DNA of 13,114 nucleotides from contig ONLC01000027.1 in assembly GCA_900318545.1 (NCBI GenBank), positions 1 through 13,114 of the forward strand, in the 5' to 3' direction. The stretch comes from an uncultured Eubacteriales bacterium. GTDB taxonomy: Bacteria; Bacillota; Clostridia; Oscillospirales; Ruminococcaceae. The notes beneath the pieces were generated by a model, which saw only the letters and a program-made list of their open reading frames with translations, had not been told where the DNA came from and did not search any database. This document shows, piece by piece, positions 1 through 6,904 of the stretch. Within the stretch, counting starts at the first letter, position 1. Each line of letters starts with the position of its first letter. The position numbers and the translations under genes were made by a program.

Positions 1-903
1 CTGAATATGGCGATAAAGGGGATAATGCAGTACGGCGGCCACCTTATCATATCATCGTATGAGCATAATTCCGTTGCAAGGCCTTCTTACCGCCTCACTC
101 AGACAGCAGGCGTGCGGCTTTCGATAGCTGATGTGAGCAATGACGATGAACAAACCGTACAGACCTTTGAAAAGCTGATCGACAAGGATACAAAATGTAT
201 CTGTGTGACAGCTGCCTCAAATGTTACGGGCAGGGCACTTCCTGTGAAGGCTTTGGGAGAGCTCTGCAAGCGTTACGGCATCTGCTTAATAGTTGACGGA
301 GCACAGGCCTGCGGAGTGAGTGATCTGAAATTATCTGACGGGATAAACCTTCTGTGTACAGCAGGGCATAAGTCCCTTTACGGACCCGCAGGGACAGGTC
401 TGCTTATAACAGACGGTGAATACTGCCTGTCAACGATAATTGAGGGCGGCACGGGGGCAACCTCGGCCGAGCTCGAACAGACCCCGACCATGCCCGAGAA
501 GCTTGAAAGCGGAACGCTGAACACAGCAGGCATTCTCGGGCTGGGAGAGGGAATAAAGTTCGTAAAGGCAAAGGGCATAGACAGAATAAGAGCACACGAG
601 CAAATGCTCTGTGAGCGTTTCATAGAGGGTGTCAGGTCTGTTAAAGGCATAAAGCTTTACGAAACCGATGTTAAAAAGCTCCCGATAGTTGCCTTCAATA
701 TAGGAGATATGCCCTCAGAGGAGCTTGCATCGGCTCTCAGCGACAAAGGCTTTGCCCTTAGGGGCGGCCTGCATTGTGCGCCGCTTGCCCATAATACTCT
801 GGGTACTCTCGGGCAGGGAGCTGTAAGGTTCTCACCCTCGGTCTTCAATAACACATATCAGACGGATTCACTTGTAATGGCAATAAGAAGGCTGTCTGTG
901 TGA
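1..903 (+). CDS. Cysteine desulfurase family (class V aminotransferase) protein, 5' partial
   Basis: The reading frame is open from the first base, so the true start lies outside the window; about 300 C-terminal residues are present. This is a PLP-dependent fold-type I enzyme. The Schiff-base lysine sits in TAGHKSLYGP (codon at 370-372), and the PLP-ring aspartate in VDGAQ is visible about 25 residues earlier. The catalytic-loop cysteine is in RGGLHCAPLAH (codon at 775-777). The order and the GAVRFSPSVFN tail match the short cysteine desulfurase/selenocysteine lyase-like clade typified by Enterococcus EF2568, not the IscS/NifS housekeeping enzymes. Family knowledge suggests it removes sulfur or selenium from cysteine or selenocysteine, but the substrate of this clade is not settled. 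It ends in TGA about 30 bases before the next promoter, and no clear terminator hairpin follows. An apparent ATG at position 7 is internal and not the start. Family placement is confident; the physiological role is not. Confidence 0.88.
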   Translation: MNMAIKGIMQYGGHLIISSYEHNSVARPSYRLTQTAGVRLSIADVSNDDEQTVQTFEKLIDKDTKCICVTAASNVTGRALPVKALGELCKRYGICLIVDGAQACGVSDLKLSDGINLLCTAGHKSLYGPAGTGLLITDGEYCLSTIIEGGTGATSAELEQTPTMPEKLESGTLNTAGILGLGEGIKFVKAKGIDRIRAHEQMLCERFIEGVRSVKGIKLYETDVKKLPIVAFNIGDMPSEELASALSDKGFALRGGLHCAPLAHNTLGTLGQGAVRFSPSVFNNTYQTDSLVMAIRRLSV

Positions 904-931
904 AGATTTGATGATAATTGTGCTTTCGCCC

Positions 932-960
932 TTGCAATTTGTCAAATGATGTGTTATACT
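932..960 (+). promoter_or_regulatory. Predicted sigma-A promoter of the repeat-protein gene
   Basis: A -35 TTGCAA (932-937) and a -10 TATACT (955-960) are separated by exactly 17 bases. The predicted start point falls near 967, within a cluster of ACTAG/CTAGT inverted repeats (958-983) that could be an operator. The gene's start codon at 995 follows, with an AGAGGAAG ribosome binding site just upstream. Confidence 0.6.
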
Positions 961-983
961 AGAAACTAGTAAATAGTGACTAG
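958..983. repeat. ACTAG/CTAGT inverted-repeat cluster over the predicted start point
   Basis: ACTAG (958-962), CTAGT (966-970) and ACTAG (979-983) form two overlapping inverted repeats. One has a 3-base gap and the other an 8-base gap, sharing the middle arm. They begin inside the -10 element and cover the predicted transcription start. CTAG is generally rare in bacterial DNA, so three copies in 26 bases is noticeable. A repressor site is possible; chance cannot be excluded. Confidence 0.4.
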
Positions 984-994
984 AGGAAGATATA

Positions 995-3220
995 ATGAGC
1001 ATTGGTACAAATCCTGAAGATATCGCAATAAACTACAGATACCGCAAAAGACTGAAACGAGACAGGGCAAAGATTGCCTTTGCCTGTGCTTTGTGTACCA
1101 TAGCACTCGGAGCAGGCTTTGGCGGTTATCTTTATTATGGGTCTTATTATGCAGTTGGCTGGCACACTCATGATAATGAGACCTATTATATCAGCGCTGA
1201 AACAAAGGAAAGAGTCAAGGGCTATCAGCTTATTGATAATACCTGCTATCTGTTTGATAAAGAGGGCATTATAGTCAAGGACGGCTGGCACACCTACAGA
1301 GGTGACAAGTATTACGTTGAGGACGGCATTATTCAGAGAGGTCAGATAAAGATAGACGGTGAGGAGTATTATTTCTCTGAAGAGTCGGGTATATTCAGAA
1401 CAGGCCTTTGCAATATCAACGGCGGACAGTATTACTTTGACGATCACGGCTTCCCTGATACGGGCTTTGATGATACGGGCGGATACTATTATGATGACTC
1501 GGGAAAGAGAGTTACAGGCTGGCTGTCGATAAACAACAATCAGTACTACTTTTTGAAAGACGGCAAAATGGCTGTAGGCTTTTTGGAGATTGACGGAGAA
1601 ATCTACTATTTCAACTCCGAGGGTCACATGATGACAGGCTGGCAGGATATAGGCGGAAAGAAATACTATTTCAGTGATACTGGTGCAGTTCACAGGGGCT
1701 GGATGCAGATGGAGAAAAAGTATTACTATGCCGATCCCGAAACAGGCGAGCTTGCCTCGGGCTTTACCGATATTGAGAACTCCACCTACTATTTCAACGA
1801 CAGCTGTGAAATGGTCAAGGGCTGGATAACTATCAAAGACAAAAGATACCACTTTACCGATGAGGGTAAAATGACTAAGGGCTGGTACCAGGAGGCTCCG
1901 TATAAGTTCTACTTCAAGGAGGACGGCTCTGCGGCTAAGGGCTTCCTGCAAATTGAGGATCATTACTACTTCTTCAACTCGAAGAACAGGCTTCTTGACG
2001 GCTGGCAGGAGGGTGCTAACGGTCTTTATTACTTCGGTGTCGGAGGTATAGTTGCCGACGGCTGGACAGAGGTAGACGGTGACGAGTACTTCTTCCACCA
2101 TAACACTCACGCAGCAGCAATCGGCTGGACAAACACAGATGAGTATACGGACGAAGAGAAAAAGGCTATCAAGCAGTTCAAGACAGATGTATCTGACCTT
2201 ACAAAGTTTGAGAAGGACAGCTACAAGGACGATGAAGAGCCCGATTACGACAGGATAAACAAGCTGAAAAGTGATTACGGCGAAAAGACCTTCAATGCCT
2301 TCGACAGAAAGGTTTATGAGGAGTTCGGCGGCTCAGTTTTTTATCAGTATTATTTCTATTCCGATCATACCCTTTGCAAGGGGCTTCACAAGATAGCAGG
2401 CTATTACTTCTATTTTGATGAAAACACAGGCAAAAAGGTACATGATACATGGAAAACTATTGACGGAGACCGCTACTATTTCGGAACCACAGGTGCCGCT
2501 ATGATGGGCGGAGACTTCATCGAGGGTGAGGAGAAATACACCTTCTCCACAGAAGCAACCCTTGCTGACGGCTTAGTCAGGGTCGATGGAGACTACAAGT
2601 TCTTCGATAAGGAGACCGAGAAGTTCCTGACCTCCGAGTTCAAGACAGCAGGAGGCAATATCTACTACTTTGATGAGAACGGCTTTGCGGTCACAGGCTG
2701 GAAAACGATAGACGGCAAGGATTACCACTTCGATAATAAGGGCAGGCTGACTATCGGTATTTTCAAGGACGATAATATCTACTATATCTCCAAGGACGGC
2801 ACTGTCAAGAACAGCTGGGTAACAGCAGGTGATGACACCTACTACTTCTCCGATGACGGAAAGGCAGCCGCAGGCTGGAAGAATATAGACGGAACAGACT
2901 TCTACTTCTCGAATGAAGGAAAGCTCCAGAACAGCTGGACCACTATCGACGGCAGAAGATACTTCCTTGAAAACGGTGTTGCCACCAGAGGTCCCGTATA
3001 TATCGACGGTACCCTTTACAACTTTGGTGAGGACGGCTACCTCAAGGAGGGCTGGGTAAACTGGAACGGTCAGAAGTACTATAATAACCGTGACGGTTCA
3101 TCAGTAACGGGCTGGAAGAACATCGACGGCAGCCGCTACTACTTTGATTCCAACGGAATGATGCTCATAAACCGCAATATCGACGGCTATGACCTCGATA
3201 ATAACGGAGTCGCACACTGA
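995..3220 (+). CDS. Membrane-anchored cell-wall/glucan-binding repeat protein
   Basis: The protein has 741 residues. A basic cytoplasmic N-terminus (about 1-26, with RYRKRLKRDR) precedes one hydrophobic segment (about 27-49) that should act as an uncleaved signal anchor. From residue 55 to the end it is almost entirely tandem repeats of about 20 residues. The pattern is G-W/F, then I-D/N-G, then YYF, then D/S-x-x-G. I count about 17 units before and 13 after a charged, non-repeat insert at residues 380-450. The pattern matches the CW_binding (choline/glucan-binding) repeat superfamily found in clostridial toxins, streptococcal glucosyltransferases and pneumococcal choline-binding proteins. 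No catalytic domain or LPXTG motif is present. The likely role is non-covalent binding of wall polymer or exopolysaccharide at the surface, with the ligand unknown. ATG at 995 is supported by AGAGGAAG at 982-989. It has its own promoter and terminator, so it is probably monocistronic. Confidence 0.85.
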   Translation: MSIGTNPEDIAINYRYRKRLKRDRAKIAFACALCTIALGAGFGGYLYYGSYYAVGWHTHDNETYYISAETKERVKGYQLIDNTCYLFDKEGIIVKDGWHTYRGDKYYVEDGIIQRGQIKIDGEEYYFSEESGIFRTGLCNINGGQYYFDDHGFPDTGFDDTGGYYYDDSGKRVTGWLSINNNQYYFLKDGKMAVGFLEIDGEIYYFNSEGHMMTGWQDIGGKKYYFSDTGAVHRGWMQMEKKYYYADPETGELASGFTDIENSTYYFNDSCEMVKGWITIKDKRYHFTDEGKMTKGWYQEAPYKFYFKEDGSAAKGFLQIEDHYYFFNSKNRLLDGWQEGANGLYYFGVGGIVADGWTEVDGDEYFFHHNTHAAAIGWTNTDEYTDEEKKAIKQFKTDVSDLTKFEKDSYKDDEEPDYDRINKLKSDYGEKTFNAFDRKVYEEFGGSVFYQYYFYSDHTLCKGLHKIAGYYFYFDENTGKKVHDTWKTIDGDRYYFGTTGAAMMGGDFIEGEEKYTFSTEATLADGLVRVDGDYKFFDKETEKFLTSEFKTAGGNIYYFDENGFAVTGWKTIDGKDYHFDNKGRLTIGIFKDDNIYYISKDGTVKNSWVTAGDDTYYFSDDGKAAAGWKNIDGTDFYFSNEGKLQNSWTTIDGRRYFLENGVATRGPVYIDGTLYNFGEDGYLKEGWVNWNGQKYYNNRDGSSVTGWKNIDGSRYYFDSNGMMLINRNIDGYDLDNNGVAH

Positions 3221-3221
3221 T

Positions 3222-3254
3222 AAAATCTCCTCTGTAAAAGCAGGGGAGATTTTT
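3222..3254 (+). terminator. Intrinsic terminator after the repeat-protein gene
   Basis: A 13-bp stem pairs 3222-3234 with 3241-3253, with one G-T wobble and a 6-base loop (TAAAAG). It begins two bases after the TGA stop and ends in a run of T (3250-3254). Confidence 0.85.
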
Positions 3255-3267
3255 GTTATGTTTTTCC

Positions 3268-3296
3268 TTGACAAATAGAGTCAAAGAGCGTATAAT
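3268..3296 (+). promoter_or_regulatory. Consensus sigma-A promoter of the mgtE leader
   Basis: A perfect -35 TTGACA (3268-3273), a 17-base spacer and a perfect -10 TATAAT (3291-3296) predict transcription from about 3303. The first codon of mgtE is about 240 bases downstream. Such a strong promoter in front of a long leader suggests that control is exerted after initiation. Confidence 0.85.
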
Positions 3297-3391
3297 AATA
3301 ATGTTGAGCCGAAAGGCAATTATGAGAAAAAGGAGCTGAAAGTTAATGGATGACGCCGGTAATAATACTATTGCCCCGCGATTGCGAAACG

Positions 3392-3416
3392 GCGTCAGTC
3401 CGTTCTGACGCTTTTT
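3392..3416 (+). terminator. Leader attenuator (intrinsic terminator) upstream of mgtE
   Basis: GCGTCAG (3392-3398) pairs with CTGACGC (3405-3411) around a 6-base loop, followed directly by TTTTT (3412-3416). It lies about 130 bases upstream of the mgtE start, inside the leader, so it would stop transcription prematurely. Its 5' arm overlaps the 3' arm (3390-3397) of the preceding helix, and TGACGC occurs both at 3351-3356 and 3406-3411, competing for the same partner. Confidence 0.7.
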
Positions 3417-3500
3417 ACAATAGAACAGGGCAGAGTGTTTAACACCTTAAAGGGCGTATTATCTTCGTTTTCGGAAGAGATACGCTGTTATTATTGCGTA

Positions 3501-3524
3501 AAGTGTACGAAATATCGTACACTT
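3501..3524. repeat. Perfect 10-bp inverted repeat just upstream of the mgtE ribosome binding site
   Basis: AAGTGTACGA (3501-3510) and TCGTACACTT (3515-3524) are perfect complements around AATA. As RNA this makes a stable hairpin ending seven bases before GGAGGG (3532-3537). As DNA it is a 24-base palindromic site that a dimeric regulator could bind. There is no T-tract, so it is not a terminator. Confidence 0.6.
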
Positions 3525-3543
3525 ACAAGATGGAGGGATAACA

Positions 3544-4908
3544 ATGTACAACACTGTGCTTGAGCTGCTTGATAAGAGAAACTTCAAGGCTATCCGTGAG
3601 ATCTTCATGGATATGAACGAGGTCGATGTAGCAGCAATTCTTCAGCAGTTCTATGATGAGGGAAAGATAGGCAAATCCCAGCTGCCGCTGCTATTCAGGC
3701 TTCTTAACAAGGACGCAGCCGCGGACGTTTTTGCATATATGGATTCCGATATGCAAATGGTGCTCATAAATGCGTTTACTGATAAGGAGCTGCAGGAGGT
3801 CGTAGATGACCTTTATGTAGACGATACTGTTGATATCATTGAGGAGATGCCTGCAAACGTTGTTGCAAGGATCCTCAAAAATGCCGATGCAGATACCAGA
3901 CGAGAGATAAACACTATCCTCAAATACCCGAAGGACAGTGCGGGCTCGATCATGACGACCGAGTATGTATATCTGCACAGGGATTATACAGTCAAAGAGG
4001 CTATAGACCGTATCAGGCATATAGGAATGGTCAAGGAGACTGTAAACTATATGTACGTTACTGAAAGCAGAAAGCTTATCGGTGTGCTGAGTCTGTTTGA
4101 TGTGCTCACCGCCGATGATGATGACCTTATCGGAGATATAATGGAAACTAACGTTATCTCCGTAGATACCCTGGAGGACAAGGAGAACGTAGCAAAGGCA
4201 TTCCGCAAGTATGACCTTCTGTCGCTGCCTGTAGTTGATAATGAGCAGCGTATGGTCGGTATCGTTACTTTTGACGATGCTATGGACGTCATGACCGAGG
4301 AGGCTACCGAGGACTTCTCGAAAATGGCAGCTGTTGCCCCCAGTGAGGACTCCTACTTCAAGACATCGGTGTTCACTCATGCGAAGAACAGGATAGCGTG
4401 GCTTCTTATACTTATGCTCTCGGCAACTCTCACAGGAGCGGTGGTAAACCACTATCAGGCGGCATTTGCTGTTGTACCCGTGCTTGTATCCTTCCTGTCG
4501 ATGCTCAGCGGTACGGGAGGAAACTGCGGCTCTCAAACCTCTACCATGATAATACGAGGAATGTCCCTCGGTGAGATAAGAATGAAGGATTTCTTCAGGG
4601 TAGTATTCAAAGAATTCAGAATAGCCCTTTTAGTCAGTGTGATACTTGCTGTAGTAAACGCAATACGAATAATCATCGTGTATCACAGCGATACCACGGT
4701 CGATTGCTATAAGCTTGCGTTCACCGTAAGCCTTGCGATAATGGTGACGGTAGTGCTCTCAAAGCTTATCGCAGCTATGCTCCCTATGGGTGCTAAAAAG
4801 CTCGGCCTTGATCCTGCTATAATGGCAGCACCCCTTATCACAACTATAGTAGATACCTGCTCGACCCTAATTTTCTTCACGATAGCAACCATAGTTTTCG
4901 ATATATAA
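3544..4908 (+). CDS. mgtE: MgtE magnesium transporter/channel
   Basis: At 454 residues, this is the usual MgtE length. The N-terminal helical superhelix domain (about 20-125) is followed by two CBS domains (about 135-250) with acidic clusters such as ADDDD (190-194), then a linker helix and five membrane segments from about residue 283. The hallmark pore motif GTGGNCGSQTSTMIIRG (323-339) and the DPAIMAAP segment (423-430) are intact. The invariant aspartate in TTIVDTCS (D437) corresponds to the pore metal-binding aspartate. Family knowledge: a homodimeric Mg2+ channel in the inner membrane, with the N and CBS domains sensing cytosolic Mg2+ and closing the pore when it is abundant. ATG at 3544 has GGAGGG six bases upstream. 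Expression is probably controlled by the 240-base leader with its attenuator. It converges on dprA and shares a terminator hairpin with it. I see no damage or missing residue. Confidence 0.95.
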   Translation: MYNTVLELLDKRNFKAIREIFMDMNEVDVAAILQQFYDEGKIGKSQLPLLFRLLNKDAAADVFAYMDSDMQMVLINAFTDKELQEVVDDLYVDDTVDIIEEMPANVVARILKNADADTRREINTILKYPKDSAGSIMTTEYVYLHRDYTVKEAIDRIRHIGMVKETVNYMYVTESRKLIGVLSLFDVLTADDDDLIGDIMETNVISVDTLEDKENVAKAFRKYDLLSLPVVDNEQRMVGIVTFDDAMDVMTEEATEDFSKMAAVAPSEDSYFKTSVFTHAKNRIAWLLILMLSATLTGAVVNHYQAAFAVVPVLVSFLSMLSGTGGNCGSQTSTMIIRGMSLGEIRMKDFFRVVFKEFRIALLVSVILAVVNAIRIIIVYHSDTTVDCYKLAFTVSLAIMVTVVLSKLIAAMLPMGAKKLGLDPAIMAAPLITTIVDTCSTLIFFTIATIVFDI

Positions 4909-4912
4909 TAAG

Positions 4913-4944
4913 CTCCCCTCTGCCGAAACAAAAGCAGAGGGGAG
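4913..4944. terminator. Bidirectional terminator between convergent mgtE and dprA
   Basis: A perfect 11-bp stem, CTCCCCTCTGC (4913-4923) with GCAGAGGGGAG (4934-4944), has a 10-base loop. It fills the 39-base gap between the two convergent stop codons. TATTTATAT follows on the plus strand and TTATTATATAT on the minus strand, so it can serve both genes. Confidence 0.85.
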
Positions 4945-4947
4945 TAT

Positions 4948-5817
4948 TTATATGCTGTCAAGTATCTGGCTCAGCCGATAGAGAGGGGTCGCACCCTCCT
5001 CGATAAGTACGCTCTGACCTGTATAATCATCGGACAGTATATCATGCGGAGGTATAACAAATATCTCCTTTGAAAGCTCCAGAGCGTGATTTACTGTATT
5101 CAGCGTACCGCTGTGCTCGCTTGCTTGTATAACTATCACCGCATCGGAGAGGGCTGCAATAATGCGGTTTCTCACCTTGAAGTTCTCGGGAGCGGGCCTT
5201 GTCTGCGGCATATATTCCGAGATGACAGTCCCTTTTCGGCAGATAGCCTCTTTAAGCCTGCCCGAGCCCTTCGGATAATCGTACTCCAGACCGCAGCCCA
5301 TAACTCCGCAGGTCATTCCGTCAGCTTTAAGAGCACTTTTGTGAGCTATCTGATCTATCCCGTTTGCAAGACCGCTTATAATGCAGATCCCACGCTTTGC
5401 AATTGCGTTAGTAAAGGCATAGGCTGCTTTAAGCGAGTATTCCGATGCCTCTCTTGCGCCTATCACAGCGACAGTACGCTCACAGTTCAGAGAGCTTATA
5501 TCACCTCTGCAATAGAGCACAGCAGGCGGACAGTAAAGCTTTCTGAGCCTTTCGGGATAGGCATTATCCTCGTATGTAAGTATATAGATACCTCGCTTTT
5601 CGCAGCTCTTGATGACTGACAGCCCCTGAGCCTCGCTGCAAAAGCCTATATGCTCAGCTTCCTTTTCCGTGATGAAGCCGCAGCGGCGGTTTATAAGATC
5701 GTCATAGAGCTCAGCTGCACTGCTGTAGTTTTTCATTATCTCCCAAAGCCTGTTGTTCGGACAAGAGAAAAACAGCGACAGCATTATCCATACCAGCCTC
5801 TTATCAGAAACTGCCAT
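4948..5817 (-). CDS. dprA: DNA processing protein DprA/Smf
   Basis: This 289-residue protein has the DprA Rossmann-like core. AVIGAREAS (117-125), ISGLANGID (147-155) and MGCGLEYDYP (173-182) are present. So are ISEYMP (199-204), RNRIIAALSDAVIVIQASEHSGTLNT (positions 216-241, the phosphate-binding and ssDNA-contact segment) and IPPHD near 255-259. Family knowledge: DprA binds incoming single-stranded DNA in natural transformation and loads RecA; many Firmicutes carry it outside any competence context. The C-terminal winged-helix domain of longer DprA proteins (about 60-70 residues) is absent, because the protein ends soon after TGQSVLIEEGATPLY. The N-terminal region (1-75) is short and weakly conserved, as in many clostridial Smf proteins. 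The start at 5817 has AAGGAGGG four bases upstream, overlapping the stop of the DUF445 gene. Translational coupling and a shared transcript are therefore likely. Confidence 0.92.
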   Translation of the reverse strand: MAVSDKRLVWIMLSLFFSCPNNRLWEIMKNYSSAAELYDDLINRRCGFITEKEAEHIGFCSEAQGLSVIKSCEKRGIYILTYEDNAYPERLRKLYCPPAVLYCRGDISSLNCERTVAVIGAREASEYSLKAAYAFTNAIAKRGICIISGLANGIDQIAHKSALKADGMTCGVMGCGLEYDYPKGSGRLKEAICRKGTVISEYMPQTRPAPENFKVRNRIIAALSDAVIVIQASEHSGTLNTVNHALELSKEIFVIPPHDILSDDYTGQSVLIEEGATPLYRLSQILDSI

Positions 5818-5826
5818 AAGCCCTCC

Positions 5827-6720
5827 TTACAGATTTACAATAACATTCAGTACGCCTATAATTAGTCCGATCAGAGCTCCGAGGTTCACTACCGCATTGA
5901 GCTCCTTTTTCATAACCGACAGTATAAGCTCTTCAAGTGCCTTGTTGTCCATTTCATTGATGTGCTTTTCAACAGCCGAGCCCACATCAAGCTCCTTCAG
6001 AAATCCCGAAAGCTTACCCCTCAGCAGACCCTCCATAGCGATGCCTATTATCCTTGTAAGCTTTTCCTGGGTGATGTTGAGCTCTGTAAACACCTGCGGA
6101 ATAGTTTTATCCTCGGCAGCGCTCAGCTCCTCCTCGACTGCCTTTTCTATCATTGCAGGGGCGTTCTCACGGATATAGTCATTGAACTTTTCGACAGCAG
6201 GCCTTGTAAGGTCGGCTATCAGCTCGTCTGTTATGAACATAGCTGCCATTGAGCCCTGAGTTTTCTCCTTTACCGATGCCGTTATCTCGCCTATCATAGC
6301 ATCAGCGATGTTCATATCGATCGCTGCCTGAGTGCCCTTCTCAACTATGCGTTCCTTGAGCTTTTTCCTTGCCGTGCTGTAGGTGCAGCCCTGTGAGAGA
6401 TCGTTCAGCATCTGCCCGAGCTTGTTCCTCTCACGCATATAAAGTCCCATGCAAAGCTTTTCTGCACAAAGCTTTTTTGACTTGTCGCTGAGGATAGCAT
6501 CTTCAATGTCCTCACCCGTGAGCAGGCTCTCGCTCACAGCCGCTGACAATGCCTTAGCGAGCCTTGGCTTGCCCTTAGGAATGATACCTGGCGTAAAGGG
6601 CAGCCTTTTACCCTTGATGTAAACAGGCTTTAAGGGTCTGAACAGCATTTTCACAGCGAGATAGTTAGTAGCGTAGCCTATGGCTGCACTTATCAATAAT
6701 GTAAGAATAATTTTTATCAT
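5827..6720 (-). CDS. DUF445 (YheB-like) membrane protein
   Basis: The protein has 297 residues. The N-terminal signature is a short membrane segment reading AAIGYATNYLAVKMLFRP (12-29), followed by GKRLPFTPGIIPKGKPRLA (37-55). This is the hallmark of the DUF445/YheB family. A second hydrophobic segment forms the C-terminus (about 275-297). The middle is helical, charged and probably amphipathic, with many alternating Lys/Glu. The molecular role of the family is not established; a membrane-associated scaffold or envelope function is only a guess. I chose ATG at 6720 because AAGGAG lies about six bases upstream. The in-frame ATG at 6753 would add 11 residues not typical of the family and has no ribosome binding site. 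It is the first gene of a two-gene operon with dprA, nine bases apart. No good minus-strand promoter is visible in the divergent region, although a weak TTGTCA box overlaps the opposing -35 at 6806-6811. Confidence 0.82.
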   Translation of the reverse strand: MIKIILTLLISAAIGYATNYLAVKMLFRPLKPVYIKGKRLPFTPGIIPKGKPRLAKALSAAVSESLLTGEDIEDAILSDKSKKLCAEKLCMGLYMRERNKLGQMLNDLSQGCTYSTARKKLKERIVEKGTQAAIDMNIADAMIGEITASVKEKTQGSMAAMFITDELIADLTRPAVEKFNDYIRENAPAMIEKAVEEELSAAEDKTIPQVFTELNITQEKLTRIIGIAMEGLLRGKLSGFLKELDVGSAVEKHINEMDNKALEELILSVMKKELNAVVNLGALIGLIIGVLNVIVNL

Positions 6721-6804
6721 TGGTTTTCTCCTTGTTTTTTCTGTATTAAACATAATTCTATACCGAATAAATTGAATTTTTGTGAATAATATTTTTCTAA
6801 GCTA

Positions 6805-6833
6805 TTGACAATTCGTATGAAATCTGATATAAT
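6805..6833 (+). promoter_or_regulatory. Consensus sigma-A promoter of the DivIVA-like gene
   Basis: TTGACA (6805-6810) and TATAAT (6828-6833) are both perfect and separated by 17 bases. The predicted transcript starts near 6840, in the 184-base divergent gap between the DUF445 gene and the small DivIVA-like gene. Confidence 0.85.
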
Positions 6834-6904
6834 AGAAATGTAATAAACAGGTGGCATTTTGTTCACATTTTCGGAAGGGAGGAAGCTCTCAGGGAGCGGT
6901 CGAT

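Larger units (their letters stand above)
3303..3530 (+). ncRNA. Structured mgtE leader RNA, candidate riboswitch/attenuator
   Basis: This untranslated leader lies between the promoter and the mgtE ribosome binding site. Visible structures in order are as follows. GGCAAT (3315-3320) can pair with ATTGCC near 3369-3374. An 8-bp helix joins TGACGCCG (3351-3358) to CGGCGTCA (3390-3397), enclosing a small CGC-GATT-GCG hairpin. An intrinsic terminator at 3392-3416 uses part of that helix's 3' arm, so the two are mutually exclusive. A hairpin at 3454-3485 has arms GCGTAT/ATACGC and TCTTC/GAAGA. A perfect 10-bp hairpin at 3501-3524 stops seven bases before the Shine-Dalgarno. Established knowledge: many mgtE genes are controlled by the M-box (ykoK) magnesium riboswitch. 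I do not see M-box hallmarks such as the GAGGCUCCU-like segment, so this may be a divergent or different class. The ligand is inferred at best to be Mg2+, and the direction of control is unknown. Confidence 0.5.

Noticed and set aside
980..2110. Long minus-strand reading frame of 376 codons opposite the repeat protein
   Set aside because: It is the reverse complement of the regular aromatic repeats, whose codon composition leaves that frame open. It has no ribosome binding site, gives a repetitive hydrophobic product and lies wholly under a convincing gene.
995..3220. DNA-level tandem repeat or satellite within the repeat-protein gene
   Set aside because: The periodicity is clear in the protein, but the DNA of the units has diverged strongly. 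It is an old protein repeat, not a recent DNA expansion.
3303..3530. Direct assignment of the mgtE leader as an M-box riboswitch
   Set aside because: The gene context fits, but I could not find the conserved M-box core segments. I therefore annotated it only as a structured leader.
3691..4536. Minus-strand reading frame of 281 codons opposite mgtE
   Set aside because: The plus strand encodes an intact, motif-complete MgtE. The antisense product resembles no protein family and lacks a start signal.
6721..6753. Upstream ATG at 6753 as the start of the DUF445 protein
   Set aside because: It has no ribosome binding site and would add 11 non-family residues. ATG at 6720 has AAGGAG at proper spacing and begins the conserved membrane segment.
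6851..6904. GTG at 6851 as the start of the DivIVA-like protein
   Set aside because: It lies about 11 bases from the predicted transcription start without a ribosome binding site, and the added residues look random. Not fully excluded.
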